This document shows, in pieces, positions 7,767-16,405 of a stretch of 35,918 bases of DNA. Position 1 is the first letter of the stretch. Each line of letters opens with the position of its first letter. The notes under the pieces are model-generated. The model was not told the origin of the DNA. It worked only from the letters and a program-made list of their open reading frames with translations, and made no database searches. The position numbers and the translations under genes were made by a program. Origin of the DNA: Companilactobacillus paralimentarius DSM 13238 = JCM 10415 (GTDB lineage: Bacteria; Bacillota; Bacilli; Lactobacillales; Lactobacillaceae); the NCBI RefSeq assembly GCF_001434985.1, contig NZ_AZES01000023.1:1-35918 (forward strand), written 5' to 3'.

Positions 7767-8088
7767 CTAGAATATCAATAATCGAATAGGCATTAGAGAA
7801 GCTAGTTGTCTTCTGTGACAATTGCGCTATCTCCTTCCAGAGTTTTTCAGTGTAGTAATTAAAAACTAGATGTTCATTATCTCTGGCATTATTAACTTCT
7901 TCAACCATTTGCTTGAATTCTTTATCAAAAATAGTTCCACGATATTGTTTTTCAACAAATTCTCGAACAGTATCTTTAATATAATGTTCCATTTTTTGAT
8001 TAATTGCTGACTCATTGATTTGTTTAGAAAATGAATTACTAAACTCAACCAATAATGAAAGCAATAATCTTTGTTTTGAATGATCCAT
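7741..8088 (-). CDS. Small soluble helical protein, unknown
   Basis: A 115-residue protein that is almost entirely predicted helix, rich in Glu, Lys and Asn, with no signal or membrane segment. The start is MDHSKQRLL. The length and character resemble the ligand-binding half of a TetR-like regulator or a small accessory protein, but no helix-turn-helix is visible and I do not recognise it. It is convergent with the membrane protein gene and shares its terminator region. Its upstream gap is divergent with the small ORF at 8209. Confidence 0.6.
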   Translation of the reverse strand: MDHSKQRLLLSLLVEFSNSFSKQINESAINQKMEHYIKDTVREFVEKQYRGTIFDKEFKQMVEEVNNARDNEHLVFNYYTEKLWKEIAQLSQKTTSFSNAYSIIDILGKNKDAFF

Positions 8089-8164
8089 TTATTTACTCAC
8101 CCACCACTTAATATAACCGATTTTTACTTCAATAGATACCAAAATTTACTATTACCCGATGGTG

Positions 8165-8170
8165 TATAAT
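8165..8170 (+). promoter_or_regulatory. -10 element upstream of the 47-residue ORF
   Basis: A perfect TATAAT lies 38 bases before the start codon at 8209. I see no good -35 at the expected distance. Confidence 0.4.
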
Positions 8171-8208
8171 TTAAAGTATACCTTAATTACGGTTCAGGAG
8201 AATATTTA

Positions 8209-8352
8209 ATGAATAAACAATTTTACAAAACGATGAATTTTTGGTACGGCGTTATCCTATTAGTTGTCGGAATTATTTTTATTGATCACTCCACCAAACA
8301 AATCTGGGGCCTCATTGATGCTCTTTTAAATTTTCAAATTATTTCTGAATAA
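8209..8352 (+). CDS. Small single-helix membrane protein, 47 residues
   Basis: An ORF starting MNKQFYKTMNFWYG, with a hydrophobic stretch at residues 12-26 and a polar, partly amphipathic tail. It has CAGGAGA 7-8 bases before the ATG and a TATAAT upstream, so it is likely expressed. It has no double-glycine leader and no cysteine, so it does not look like a standard bacteriocin or an AgrD-type pheromone. Repeat copy R1 starts directly after its stop codon. Function unknown. Confidence 0.55.
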   Translation: MNKQFYKTMNFWYGVILLVVGIIFIDHSTKQIWGLIDALLNFQIISE

Positions 8353-8360
8353 GTAATAAA

Positions 8361-8565
8361 TTCCACTATCTAGTCGGTAGTAGAAAATTTGTGGGCCCTA
8401 AGTGGTGAAATTCTACTTAGCTTGCGAAGCAAGGTTAGTAGAAGACCGAGCTTGGAGATCCATTATTTTGCACGAAGTGTAAAATAATTAGCTTCAAGTC
8501 GTGTCCACCACGTTCCAGCGGCCCACAAATTTTCTACGGACGACAGAATTTTAAGCACATCCCAT
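8361..8565. repeat. Structured intergenic repeat R1 (copy 1)
   Basis: A compact region of about 200 bases with nested inverted repeats. There is an 18-base perfect outer stem (8380-8397 with 8520-8537) and a 6-base inner stem (8402-8407 with 8506-8511). It also holds a hairpin at 8411-8443 and a 12-base hairpin at 8462-8488 with a GAA loop. A second copy lies at 18688-18885. The block 8447-8501 matches 18767-18821 at 51 of 55 bases, and both copies end with CGACA followed by an ACATCCC block. The other three stems differ in sequence between copies but keep their pairing. It is either a structured RNA or a mobile palindromic element. The transcribed strand is unknown. Confidence 0.75.
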
Positions 8566-8575
8566 TTCGAAACTA

Positions 8576-8860
8576 TTAACCCAAATTCATTGGATTAACA
8601 TGGCCCCAACGATCAGCGATAGGCTTTTGTAATTTTTGTCCCAATTCAACAACTGACTTAGGTGCCTTGTATTGATGTGTTAATAAATAACGATTAATTT
8701 GACTACTCAACTTGCCACTGACACTTACAATATTCTTATCTTCACTCAAATCTTTATAAGCTTTCATCATCGCACCATAAAGATCTTTGTCCGCTTTAAC
8801 AACATCTTCTTGAGCGGCTGTGTCAACTAACCTCATTAATTTCTCAGTCTTATCATTCAT
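8576..8860 (-). CDS. Small helical protein resembling bacteriocin immunity proteins
   Basis: A 94-residue soluble protein starting MNDKTEKLMRLVD, predicted to be a bundle of about four helices. The segment SSQINRYLLTHQYKAPKSVV followed by ELGQKL is reminiscent of enterocin-A-type immunity proteins, which guard cells against class IIa bacteriocins. That resemblance is from memory and weak. The ATG at 8860 has GGGGGAG about 8 bases upstream. A further in-frame TTG at 8881 lacks a ribosome site. No bacteriocin gene is seen beside it, so it would be an orphan immunity gene. Alternative: a general small cytosolic protein. Confidence 0.55.
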   Translation of the reverse strand: MNDKTEKLMRLVDTAAQEDVVKADKDLYGAMMKAYKDLSEDKNIVSVSGKLSSQINRYLLTHQYKAPKSVVELGQKLQKPIADRWGHVNPMNLG

Positions 8861-9007
8861 AATTAAGCTCCCCCAATACAAATATATTTGTAATTATACT
8901 CTAAGTAGTCAATTTTTAATTCATATTTTAATTAAGTAATCGTTTTCTACCTATTATATAGCGTGAAATGAACTTACATGTTATTATTTAAACAGTTTAT
9001 TGAAAGG

Positions 9008-9104
9008 ATGGTATTGAGATCATGCGCTTAAGAACAAATATCATTGCACACAAATAATAAAAAGGCATTATTATCCCTGGGGTAAATAGTGCCACCAGGA
9101 GGAT
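9008..9104 (+). promoter_or_regulatory. Structured leader of hflX with short upstream ORFs
   Basis: The leader carries overlapping mini-ORFs at 9008 (MVLRSCA) and 9022 (MRLRTNIIAHK), then two sets of pairings just before the start codon. One is GGCATTATT (9064-9072) with AATAGTGCC (9085-9093). The other is CCTGG (9076-9080) with CCAGG (9095-9099), extended by ATC (9073-9075) with GAT (9102-9104), which would cover the AGGAGG ribosome site. The two sets cross, so they are either alternatives or a pseudoknot. This is the layout of a translation attenuator, as seen for ribosome-rescue and antibiotic-response genes. Inference only. Confidence 0.45.
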
Positions 9105-9106
9105 TT

Positions 9107-10402
9107 ATGACTGAATCTAAATTAACATACGAAAAAACACGCGTTATTGTGGCAGGAGTTAGTCACCTACAACCTGACTTCGAGTACACAATGCAAGAAC
9201 TTGCTTCATTAGTCGAAGCCAACAATATGGAAGTTGCTGATACAATTACTCAAAAATCTGACTCTGTCAGCGGTGCAACTTACTTCGGTTCTGGTAAAGT
9301 TACTGAAATCAAGGAAATTGCCAATGCGGACGATGTTCAAATTATCGTTTTAAACGACGAATTAACACCATCACAAATTAGAAACTTGGAAAAAGAAACT
9401 AAATTGAGTTTCATGGATCGTACCGAATTGATCCTGCAAGTCTTCTCTAATCGAGCTCAAACTAAACAAGCTAAACTTCAGGTTGAAATTGCTAAATTAC
9501 AATATCAGCTTCCTAGAATTCATCCATCAGGTAATCCATTGGATCAACAATCTGCCTCTGGCGGTTTGGCTAACCGTGGTGCTGGTGAATCAAAACTGGA
9601 ACTTGATCGTCGAGTTATTCGTAAACGTATCACAGCTTTACGTAATGAATTAAAGACAGTTGATAAAACTGTTAACGTTCAAAGCAGACGCCGTACTAAT
9701 ACATCCCTACCTTTGGTTTCTCTGGTTGGTTACACCAATGCCGGTAAGTCGACTACTATGAATGGTCTATTGAATTTTAACAAAGAGGATTCTGACGACC
9801 GTAAAGTCTTTGAAAAAAACATGCTTTTTGCCACACTAGATACTAGTGTCCGCAGAATTGATCTAGCTGACAACACTAGTTTCTTGTTATCTGATACTGT
9901 TGGCTTTGTAAGCAAGTTACCACACAACTTGGTTGAATCATTCAAGACTACTCTAAAAGAGGCTCAGGACGCTGATATTCTAATTCAAGTTATTGATATT
10001 AGTGATGAACACTGGAAGAATATGCTTGAAGTTACCGAAAAGACTTTGAAAGAAGTTGGCGTGGTCGACAAACCGATGATTTATGCTTTCAACAAAGCTG
10101 ATCTTAAACCTGATCAACAATTCCCTTCTATCGAAGGCGATAATATTTATTATTCCGCTCTCGATAGCAAGTCAATTGAAACTCTAATTCAACTAATCAA
10201 ACAAAAGATTTTCGCTAATTATAAAGAAACAACCCTTCTAATTCCTTATGACAAACAAAAAGTTACTGAAGAAATTTTAAGAAATTCTCAAGTAACAAAA
10301 AAAGAATTTACCAACGACGGATCTTTAATTACCGCCAATCTAAGTCCTGAAGAATTAGAAAGATTTAATAATTACATCGAAATGGAGTCATCTCACAAAT
10401 AG
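9107..10402 (+). CDS. hflX: GTPase HflX, ribosome-splitting factor
   Basis: A 431-residue GTPase of the HflX family, which binds the large ribosomal subunit and can split stalled ribosomes under heat or antibiotic stress. The N-terminal domain contains the family's GSGKVTEIKE segment. A coiled helical region includes the glycine-rich stretch SASGGLANRGAGES. The G domain starts with P-loop GYTNAGKST (residues 208-216), then DTVGF and NKAD. The length is normal for the family. The ATG at 9107 sits 4 bases after AGGAGG. An in-frame GTG at 9089 lies inside the leader hairpin and is rejected. The gene is monocistronic and its stop codon lies inside the terminator. Confidence 0.95.
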   Translation: MTESKLTYEKTRVIVAGVSHLQPDFEYTMQELASLVEANNMEVADTITQKSDSVSGATYFGSGKVTEIKEIANADDVQIIVLNDELTPSQIRNLEKETKLSFMDRTELILQVFSNRAQTKQAKLQVEIAKLQYQLPRIHPSGNPLDQQSASGGLANRGAGESKLELDRRVIRKRITALRNELKTVDKTVNVQSRRRTNTSLPLVSLVGYTNAGKSTTMNGLLNFNKEDSDDRKVFEKNMLFATLDTSVRRIDLADNTSFLLSDTVGFVSKLPHNLVESFKTTLKEAQDADILIQVIDISDEHWKNMLEVTEKTLKEVGVVDKPMIYAFNKADLKPDQQFPSIEGDNIYYSALDSKSIETLIQLIKQKIFANYKETTLLIPYDKQKVTEEILRNSQVTKKEFTNDGSLITANLSPEELERFNNYIEMESSHK

Positions 10403-10420
10403 ATGGCTCTATTTTTTTTT
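10385..10420 (+). terminator. Rho-independent terminator of hflX
   Basis: A 9-base stem (10385-10393 with 10401-10409, one G-U) is followed by a run of T. The hflX stop codon lies at the loop edge. Confidence 0.85.
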
Positions 10421-10427
10421 GCATTTT

Positions 10428-10455
10428 TAGACATAATGTATTATTATTTTATAAA
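10428..10455 (+). promoter_or_regulatory. Promoter of the opp operon
   Basis: TAGACA (5 of 6 to the -35 consensus) and TATAAA (5 of 6 to the -10) with a 16-base spacer, about 85 bases upstream of oppA. The leader then contains the TTTTAGGGAGGTTAAA ribosome-site region (10524-10539), which is complementary to RNA from the L1 locus. Confidence 0.6.
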
Positions 10456-10541
10456 ACATTAGAATTTTTCTAATTAAGGGCGATTTGTTTTTAATGTTCA
10501 TTAGTACATTCTAAGAATAATAATTTTAGGGAGGTTAAACA

Positions 10542-12176
10542 ATGAAATCTAAGAAGTATTTACTTGCATTGTTACCGATATTTCTATTCGTATTAGTTTT
10601 AAGCGGTTGTGGTTCCGCTACTGAAAAAGACAGTAAAAACACACTTGCAATTAACTCCGGAGATGTTATTGCAACCATGGATTCATCTATGAACACCGAT
10701 GCTATTGGTGCTCAACACTTAACCAACACAATGGAAGGTCTCTATCGATACGATGGTAAAGATTTGAAACCAGCTATTGCTAAGAAAGTCGTTAAACCAA
10801 CTAATGGCGGTAAGACTTATACTTTCGATTTAAGACATACACAATGGTCAAACGGCAAACCTGTTACAGCTAATGACTTTGTCTATGCTTGGAGAAGAAC
10901 CGTTGATCCAAAAACTGCTTCACAATACGCTTATATTTATTCCGGTATCAAAAATGCTGACAAGATCAATGCCGGTAAGAAGCCTGTAAATACTTTAGGT
11001 ATTAAAGCATTGGGTAAATATAAACTTGAAGTAACTTTGGAAAATGCTATTCCATACTTTAATACTTTGATGGCTAGTTCAACCTTCTACCCTCAATACA
11101 AACCTGCAGTTGAAAAAGCTGGCAAACAATATGGTTTGAGCAGTACTGGTATGGTCTTCAACGGACCTTTCAAACTAGTTAACTGGAATGTTTCTAAAAA
11201 TAGTTGGACTGAAGTTAAGAACAACAAGTATTGGAACGCTAAAGCTGTTAGATTAAAGACTTTGAAATATTACGTTGTTAAGGATGCCAATACTGGTTTA
11301 AACCTTTACGATGCTAACAGAATCAACCGTTACGAAAAACTTGGTGGAGATACAGCTCGTCAAGTATCCAGTTACAAGACTTTCTCAATGGATAAACAAA
11401 CAGCTAACTTCTATCTTGAATTGAATCAAAAGAAATACAAATTCTTCAGAAATGCCAAGATCAGACAAGCTATCTCAATGTCGATCAACCGTGAACAATT
11501 AACTAACAATGTTCTTGGTAAGACTGGTGGTATCGAACATACTATTGTTCCTGTCGGTATGTCATACAACCCAACAACCAAGGTTGATTTCACTAAAGAA
11601 AAGATGCTTCAATCATCAAATCAATACACAGAATACAATCCTAAAGAAGCTACAAAGCTTTGGAAGGAAGGAATCAAAGAAACTGGTCAAAAGAATCTTA
11701 GCTTCACTCTCCTAGGTGACGATACAGATAATTCCAAGAAACAAAACGAATACCTTCAAGGACAAATGGAAAAGAATTTGCCAGGTATCAAGATCACTTT
11801 ATCAAACGTACCATTTAAGTCTCGTCTAGATAAATCAAAATCTGGTAACTTCGATATTGTTGTTACTGGTTGGAACGCTGATTACCCAGATCCTGTTACA
11901 TTCCTAGATATCTTTACAACTGGTAATGTTCAAAACAATGGTAAGTATTCAAATGCTCAATATGATGCTTTGATTAATAAATCTAAGACTACCGACGCTA
12001 CAAATGAAGAAGCTAGATGGCAAGATCTCTTACAAGCAACTAAGATCTTAACTGATGAACAAGGCGCTATTCCTTTGTATCAATCATATCAAGCTAACTT
12101 AACTAGAAGTAACGTTAAGGGTTACCAAATCACACCAAATGGTAGTTATAATCTAGTTACAGCCTACAAAAAATAA
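10542..12176 (+). CDS. oppA: Oligopeptide ABC transporter substrate-binding lipoprotein
   Basis: A 544-residue family-5 solute-binding lipoprotein that captures peptides outside the cell and delivers them to OppBC. The signal peptide is MKSKKYLLALLPIF, a hydrophobic core, and lipobox LSGC with the lipidated Cys at 23. The body has family features: YRYDGKDLKPAIAKK near residue 70, a WSNGKPVTANDFVYAWRR segment, and RQAISMSINRE near residue 310. Length is normal. It heads a complete A-B-C-D-F operon, with oppB starting 22 bases later. The ribosome site GGGAGG lies in a segment complementary to the putative L1 RNA, a possible post-transcriptional control point. Confidence 0.95.
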   Translation: MKSKKYLLALLPIFLFVLVLSGCGSATEKDSKNTLAINSGDVIATMDSSMNTDAIGAQHLTNTMEGLYRYDGKDLKPAIAKKVVKPTNGGKTYTFDLRHTQWSNGKPVTANDFVYAWRRTVDPKTASQYAYIYSGIKNADKINAGKKPVNTLGIKALGKYKLEVTLENAIPYFNTLMASSTFYPQYKPAVEKAGKQYGLSSTGMVFNGPFKLVNWNVSKNSWTEVKNNKYWNAKAVRLKTLKYYVVKDANTGLNLYDANRINRYEKLGGDTARQVSSYKTFSMDKQTANFYLELNQKKYKFFRNAKIRQAISMSINREQLTNNVLGKTGGIEHTIVPVGMSYNPTTKVDFTKEKMLQSSNQYTEYNPKEATKLWKEGIKETGQKNLSFTLLGDDTDNSKKQNEYLQGQMEKNLPGIKITLSNVPFKSRLDKSKSGNFDIVVTGWNADYPDPVTFLDIFTTGNVQNNGKYSNAQYDALINKSKTTDATNEEARWQDLLQATKILTDEQGAIPLYQSYQANLTRSNVKGYQITPNGSYNLVTAYKK

Positions 12177-12198
12177 TTATGTTGAGGGAGATTAAATA

Positions 12199-13131
12199 AT
12201 GGCTAAATATATTCTCAAAAGAATTCTTTATTTATTCTTGACCCTTTTCATTATTGCGACGATAACTTTCTTCATGATGAAGATGCTTCCTGGTACTCCG
12301 TTTTCCAACCAAAACCGTATGTCTGCGGAGCAACTGAAGATCGTTAAAGCCCAATATGGACTGGATCAATCAGTATTTGTTCAATATATTCGTTACATTG
12401 GGGGATTATTACAAGGTAATCTTGGTACTTCTTTCCAATTCAATAACGAACCTGTTACAGCATTAATCGGTCAAAGACTTGCTCCATCAATGCAAATTGG
12501 TGCCCAAGCCATGGTCGTTGGTACTATCGGTGGTATCCTTCTAGGTGCCCTCGCTGCTATCCGTAAAAATACATGGGTTGATACACTTGCAACATTCATT
12601 TCAATCCTTGGTCTATCAATTCCATCTTTCGTTTTAGCTGTTTTACTTCAGTTCTACCTAGCCTACAAATGGAAGATTTACCCAGTTGCTCTTTGGGATA
12701 ACTTCCAATCAAGTATCCTACCAACACTTGCTCTATCAGCCTTACCATTAGGTACTGTTGCTCGATTCATGAGAACTGAAATGGTGGATGTTATGAGTAG
12801 TGACTATATTGAATTAGCTAAGTCAAAAGGTAATTCAAGTTGGGGTGTTGTTGCTAAGCATGCGCTTCGTAACTCATTGATCCCAGTTGTTACTATTATC
12901 GGACCTATGGCTGTTTCAGTTATGACTGGTTCCATGGTTGTTGAGAATATCTTCTCAATTCCTGGTATTGGTGAACAATTCGTTAAATCAATTACTACAA
13001 ATGATTACCCTACAATCATGGGGCTTACAATCTTCTATTCATTCTTGTTAATCATAGTTTACTTAATCGTTGATATCCTTTACGGTCTCATCGATCCAAG
13101 AATCAGACTAGGAAACGGAGGTAAAGAATAA
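12199..13131 (+). CDS. oppB: Oligopeptide ABC transporter permease OppB
   Basis: A 310-residue integral membrane permease with six predicted helices. It carries the conserved dipeptide/oligopeptide permease features: an MKMLPGTPF N-terminal segment and the EAA-type loop ELAKSKGNS-x5-KHALRNSLIPVVT near residues 210-235, which contacts the ATPases. It pairs with OppC to form the channel. The ribosome site is AGGGAG, in the segment AGGGAGATTAAA (12185-12196), identical to part of the L1 locus on the opposite strand. The stop codon overlaps the oppC start (TAATG). Confidence 0.95.
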   Translation: MAKYILKRILYLFLTLFIIATITFFMMKMLPGTPFSNQNRMSAEQLKIVKAQYGLDQSVFVQYIRYIGGLLQGNLGTSFQFNNEPVTALIGQRLAPSMQIGAQAMVVGTIGGILLGALAAIRKNTWVDTLATFISILGLSIPSFVLAVLLQFYLAYKWKIYPVALWDNFQSSILPTLALSALPLGTVARFMRTEMVDVMSSDYIELAKSKGNSSWGVVAKHALRNSLIPVVTIIGPMAVSVMTGSMVVENIFSIPGIGEQFVKSITTNDYPTIMGLTIFYSFLLIIVYLIVDILYGLIDPRIRLGNGGKE

Positions 13132-14156
13132 TGGAACAGATTCCTCAAATTCCTAAGGAAAAATTCAGATTAATTCATGACGAAAATAATAAAGACCAAG
13201 AAAAAATTGGTACTCCTTCACTTACATATATGCAGGATGTTCGTCGTCGTTTGTTCAAAGATAAAGTTGCCGTTGTTTGTTTAGCGCTAATCTCAATCAT
13301 TGTCGTTATTTCAATCTTGGCTCCAATCATTGCCCCACATAATCCAAATGCACAACAAGTTACCATGTCTAACTTGCCTCCTAAGTTGGGTAACCTTAAT
13401 ATCCCTGGTATGAATGGTTATCAAAATATGGGTGGACACATGGTTGATGCTTATAAACAAGCTGATGCTCCTAAGGGTACCTTCTACATTTTAGGTACTG
13501 ATTACCTTGGACGTGACCTTCTATCAAGAATTATCTATGGTACAAGACTTTCATTAGTCGTTGCTGTACTTGCTACTCTAGTTGACCTTCTAATCGGTGT
13601 ACCTTACGGTATCGTTTCTGGTTGGAAAGGTGGCAAAACTGATACATTCATGCAACGTATCGTTGAAATTGTTTCATCTATTCCTAACTTGATCGTTGTT
13701 ATCTTAATGATGATCATCCTAAAACCAGGTTTGACATCAATCGTTATTGCGATTGCCATCACTGGATGGGTCACGATGGCTCGTCTGGTCCGGGCGCAAA
13801 CCTTCCAATTGAAAGAACAAGAATATATTTTAGCTGCTAGAACTTTAGGCGAACCTTCAATGAAGATTGCTACAAAGCATCTAATTCCTAACCTTTCATC
13901 AACAATCATTATTCAAACAATGTTTACTATTCCAAATGCCATCTTCTTCGAAGCTTTCCTAAGTTTCATTGGTATTGGTATTCCTGCTCCAAATGCTTCA
14001 TTAGGTACCCTTCTATCAGATGGTCAAAAAGCCTTTAGATTCTTACCATATCAAATGTGGGCTCCAGCTATTATCTTGAGTGTTATCATGATTGCCACAA
14101 ACCTTCTAGGTGATGGTCTACGTGATGCCTTTGACCCACAATCATCAGAAAACTAA
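13131..14156 (+). CDS. oppC: Oligopeptide ABC transporter permease OppC
   Basis: A 341-residue permease, partner of OppB. A cytosolic N-terminal stretch of about 40 residues precedes the first helix. The family LGTDYLGRDLLSRIIYG segment follows a long extracytoplasmic loop (residues about 70-115). The EAA loop reads AARTLGEPSMKIATKHLIPN near residue 240. The length is slightly above typical because of the N-terminal extension. It is translationally coupled to oppB (overlap TAATG). oppD starts 16 bases after its stop with AAGGAG. Confidence 0.95.
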   Translation: MEQIPQIPKEKFRLIHDENNKDQEKIGTPSLTYMQDVRRRLFKDKVAVVCLALISIIVVISILAPIIAPHNPNAQQVTMSNLPPKLGNLNIPGMNGYQNMGGHMVDAYKQADAPKGTFYILGTDYLGRDLLSRIIYGTRLSLVVAVLATLVDLLIGVPYGIVSGWKGGKTDTFMQRIVEIVSSIPNLIVVILMMIILKPGLTSIVIAIAITGWVTMARLVRAQTFQLKEQEYILAARTLGEPSMKIATKHLIPNLSSTIIIQTMFTIPNAIFFEAFLSFIGIGIPAPNASLGTLLSDGQKAFRFLPYQMWAPAIILSVIMIATNLLGDGLRDAFDPQSSEN

Positions 14157-14172
14157 CTAAGGAGAAATCACA

Positions 14173-15219
14173 ATGGATAAAATTTTAGAAGTAAAAGATT
14201 TGCATGTTGATTTCGATACCTATAATGGTGTCGTTCATGCCATCCGTGGTGTTAGCTTCCATTTAAACGCCGGTGAAACCTTAGCAATCGTTGGTGAATC
14301 TGGTTCTGGTAAGTCCATCACAGTTCGTTCAATTCTACAATTACTAGCTAAGAACGGAACAATCTCAAAGGGAGAAGTGCTCTATCATGGAGACGATCTC
14401 TTACAAAAAACTGATAAGGAAATGGATAAACTTCGTGGAAATAAGATTTCCATGATCTTCCAAGACCCTATGACATCGCTTGACCCTACTATGACAATTG
14501 GTAAGCAAGTTGCGGAACCATTGTTGATCCACAATAACGTTTCTAAAAAGGACGCTCTCAAGCGTGCTGAAGAGGTTCTACGTTTAGTAGGTATTCCCAA
14601 TCCTAAAGCTAGAATGAATGACTACCCTCACCAATTTTCAGGTGGTCAAAGACAACGTATCGTTATCGCTATTGCCATCGTTGATTACCCAGAAATTCTA
14701 ATCGCCGATGAACCAACAACAGCCCTTGACGTTACTGTTCAAGCTCAAATCATTGATTTATTAAAAGAATTACAACAAAAGATTGGTACTTCAATCATCT
14801 TTATCACCCATGACTTAGGTGTTGTGGCTGGTATCGCTGATCGTGTAGCAGTTATGTACGCCGGACGTTTGGTTGAATTTGGTTCAGTCAACGACATCTT
14901 CTACAACCCTCAACATCCTTATACTTGGGGTCTACTAGATTCAATGCCAACACTAGATACCAATGAATCAGATCGTTTGAACTCTATTCCTGGTACACCA
15001 CCAAATCTTTTGAATCCACCAAAGGGTGATGCCTTTGCACCTCGTAATGCTTACGCTATGGAAATCGATGAAGAACAACAACCACCGTTCTTTAAAGTTT
15101 CTAAACATCATTACGCCGCAACATGGCTACTTCATCCAAATGCTCCAAAGGTGACACCACCAGCAAGTATCCTTAATCGTTATGAAAAATTTAAGAAGTT
15201 AGGAGGCAATGTGAAATAA
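14173..15219 (+). CDS. oppD: Oligopeptide ABC transporter ATPase OppD
   Basis: A 348-residue ABC ATPase that energises peptide import together with OppF. Walker A is GESGSGKS (residues about 40-47). The signature is FSGGQRQRIVIA, and Walker B is ILIADEPTTALD followed by ITHDLG. The C-terminal oligopeptide-transporter extension (residues about 250-348) is present, but without the clear four-cysteine cluster seen in many homologues. The stop codon overlaps the oppF start (TAATG). Confidence 0.95.
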   Translation: MDKILEVKDLHVDFDTYNGVVHAIRGVSFHLNAGETLAIVGESGSGKSITVRSILQLLAKNGTISKGEVLYHGDDLLQKTDKEMDKLRGNKISMIFQDPMTSLDPTMTIGKQVAEPLLIHNNVSKKDALKRAEEVLRLVGIPNPKARMNDYPHQFSGGQRQRIVIAIAIVDYPEILIADEPTTALDVTVQAQIIDLLKELQQKIGTSIIFITHDLGVVAGIADRVAVMYAGRLVEFGSVNDIFYNPQHPYTWGLLDSMPTLDTNESDRLNSIPGTPPNLLNPPKGDAFAPRNAYAMEIDEEQQPPFFKVSKHHYAATWLLHPNAPKVTPPASILNRYEKFKKLGGNVK

Positions 15220-16151
15220 TGGCTGACGAAAGACAAGTAATTGTATCCGTAAAAAATTTAAAACAATATTTTAACATTGGTAAACCTAACATGGTTAAGG
15301 CCGTTGATGATGTTTCCTTTGATATTTATAAAGGTGAAACCTTCGGTTTAGTTGGTGAATCTGGTTCTGGTAAGAGTACTACTGGTCGTAGTATTATCAG
15401 ACTTTACAACCCAACTGATGGTCATATTTATTTCAATGGCCAAGACATCAGTAAAATCAAGAGTCATGGTTCTAAGATGAAGGAATTTCGTCGTGAAATG
15501 CAGATGATTTTCCAGGATCCTTATGCCTCATTGAACCCTAGAATGAAAGTCAAAGATATCATCGCTGAAGGACTTGATGTTCACCACTTAGTTAAAAATG
15601 ACGACGAACGTGACAAACGTGTCCGTGAATTACTCGACATGGTTAACTTGAACCCTGAACATATGACTCGTTACCCTTACGAATTCTCTGGTGGACAAAG
15701 ACAACGTATCGGTATTGCTAGAGCTTTAGCTGTTGACCCTCAATTCATCATCGCTGATGAACCTATTTCAGCCCTTGATGTGTCTATTCAAGCTCAAGTT
15801 GTTAACTTGATGCAAGATATTCAAAAGAAACAAGGTTTAACTTACCTATTCATCGCCCATGATCTCTCAATGGTTAAATACATTTCAGATCGTATTGCTG
15901 TTATGTATCGTGGTAAGATCGTTGAATTAGCTGACTCAGATGAAATTTACAACAATCCACTTCATCCCTATACACAAAGTTTGCTATCAGCTATTCCCGT
16001 TCCTGATCCTGAAATTGAAACTAAGAGAACTAGAATCGATTTCGATCACAAACGTCCATTTGAAGACGATCAGAGACTACAAGAAGTACTTCCCGGACAC
16101 TTCTTATACTGCAACGATGAAAAAGCTGCTAGTTTTAAAAATAATAAATAA
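15219..16151 (+). CDS. oppF: Oligopeptide ABC transporter ATPase OppF
   Basis: A 310-residue ABC ATPase, second of the Opp pair. Walker A is GESGSGKST, the signature is FSGGQRQRIGIARALA, and Walker B is FIIADEPISALD, followed by IAHDLSMV. It is the last gene of the operon. Two hairpins follow, the second being a true terminator at 16197-16227. Length and motifs are normal for OppF. Confidence 0.95.
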   Translation: MADERQVIVSVKNLKQYFNIGKPNMVKAVDDVSFDIYKGETFGLVGESGSGKSTTGRSIIRLYNPTDGHIYFNGQDISKIKSHGSKMKEFRREMQMIFQDPYASLNPRMKVKDIIAEGLDVHHLVKNDDERDKRVRELLDMVNLNPEHMTRYPYEFSGGQRQRIGIARALAVDPQFIIADEPISALDVSIQAQVVNLMQDIQKKQGLTYLFIAHDLSMVKYISDRIAVMYRGKIVELADSDEIYNNPLHPYTQSLLSAIPVPDPEIETKRTRIDFDHKRPFEDDQRLQEVLPGHFLYCNDEKAASFKNNK

Positions 16152-16187
16152 CATGAATCAGATCCTACAAATCTAATTCATGTTATT
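16147..16187. repeat. Inverted repeat at the 3' end of oppF
   Basis: A 17-base stem with one mismatch, overlapping the oppF stop codon and followed by no T run. It could protect the opp mRNA 3' end or help terminate the minus-strand transcript from L1. It sits directly before the main terminator. Confidence 0.5.
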
Positions 16188-16196
16188 GACACAAAG

Positions 16197-16227
16197 AAAA
16201 GAGCTTGCCATAAGGCGAGCTCTTTTT
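16197..16227. terminator. Bidirectional terminator between opp and L1
   Basis: A 13-base stem (16197-16209 with 16214-16226, one G-U). The plus side ends in TTTTT and the minus side in TTTTCTTT. It closes the opp operon and would also terminate a minus-strand transcript from L1. Confidence 0.85.
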
Positions 16228-16351
16228 GTATTTGTCTTTTTCATAACAATTTCTTCTTTCTGTTTAAGTTTATAAAATTCTATATCTTTGGGGAGGAGAT
16301 ATATCTATTTTTAGGGAGATTAAAGTTTAAAAAGATTATTTATTTTATAGT

Positions 16352-16405
16352 TTAATTTTTCATTTTAAGTAATTTAGTATTTCGTGGAGAAGTTTTTATA
16401 ATCAT
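16352..16405 (-). CDS. Possible 17-residue peptide inside L1
   Basis: An ORF encoding MIIKTSPRNTKLLKMKN, basic, placed right after AAAGAGGTGATCG, the best ribosome site in this stretch. The equivalent ORFs in L2 are 6 and 9 codons long with unrelated sequence. The ribosome site is therefore the conserved part and the peptide is not. It may be a leader peptide, or the site may be a pairing partner of the C-rich loop. Confidence 0.25.
   Translation of the reverse strand: MIIKTSPRNTKLLKMKN

Noticed and set aside
8576-8860. Confident bacteriocin immunity assignment
   Set aside because: Resemblance is limited to a short helical segment and no toxin gene is adjacent. It is kept only as a possibility.
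13604-13909. 101-codon minus-strand ORF inside oppC
   Set aside because: It is a shadow of a well-conserved permease, with no ribosome site.
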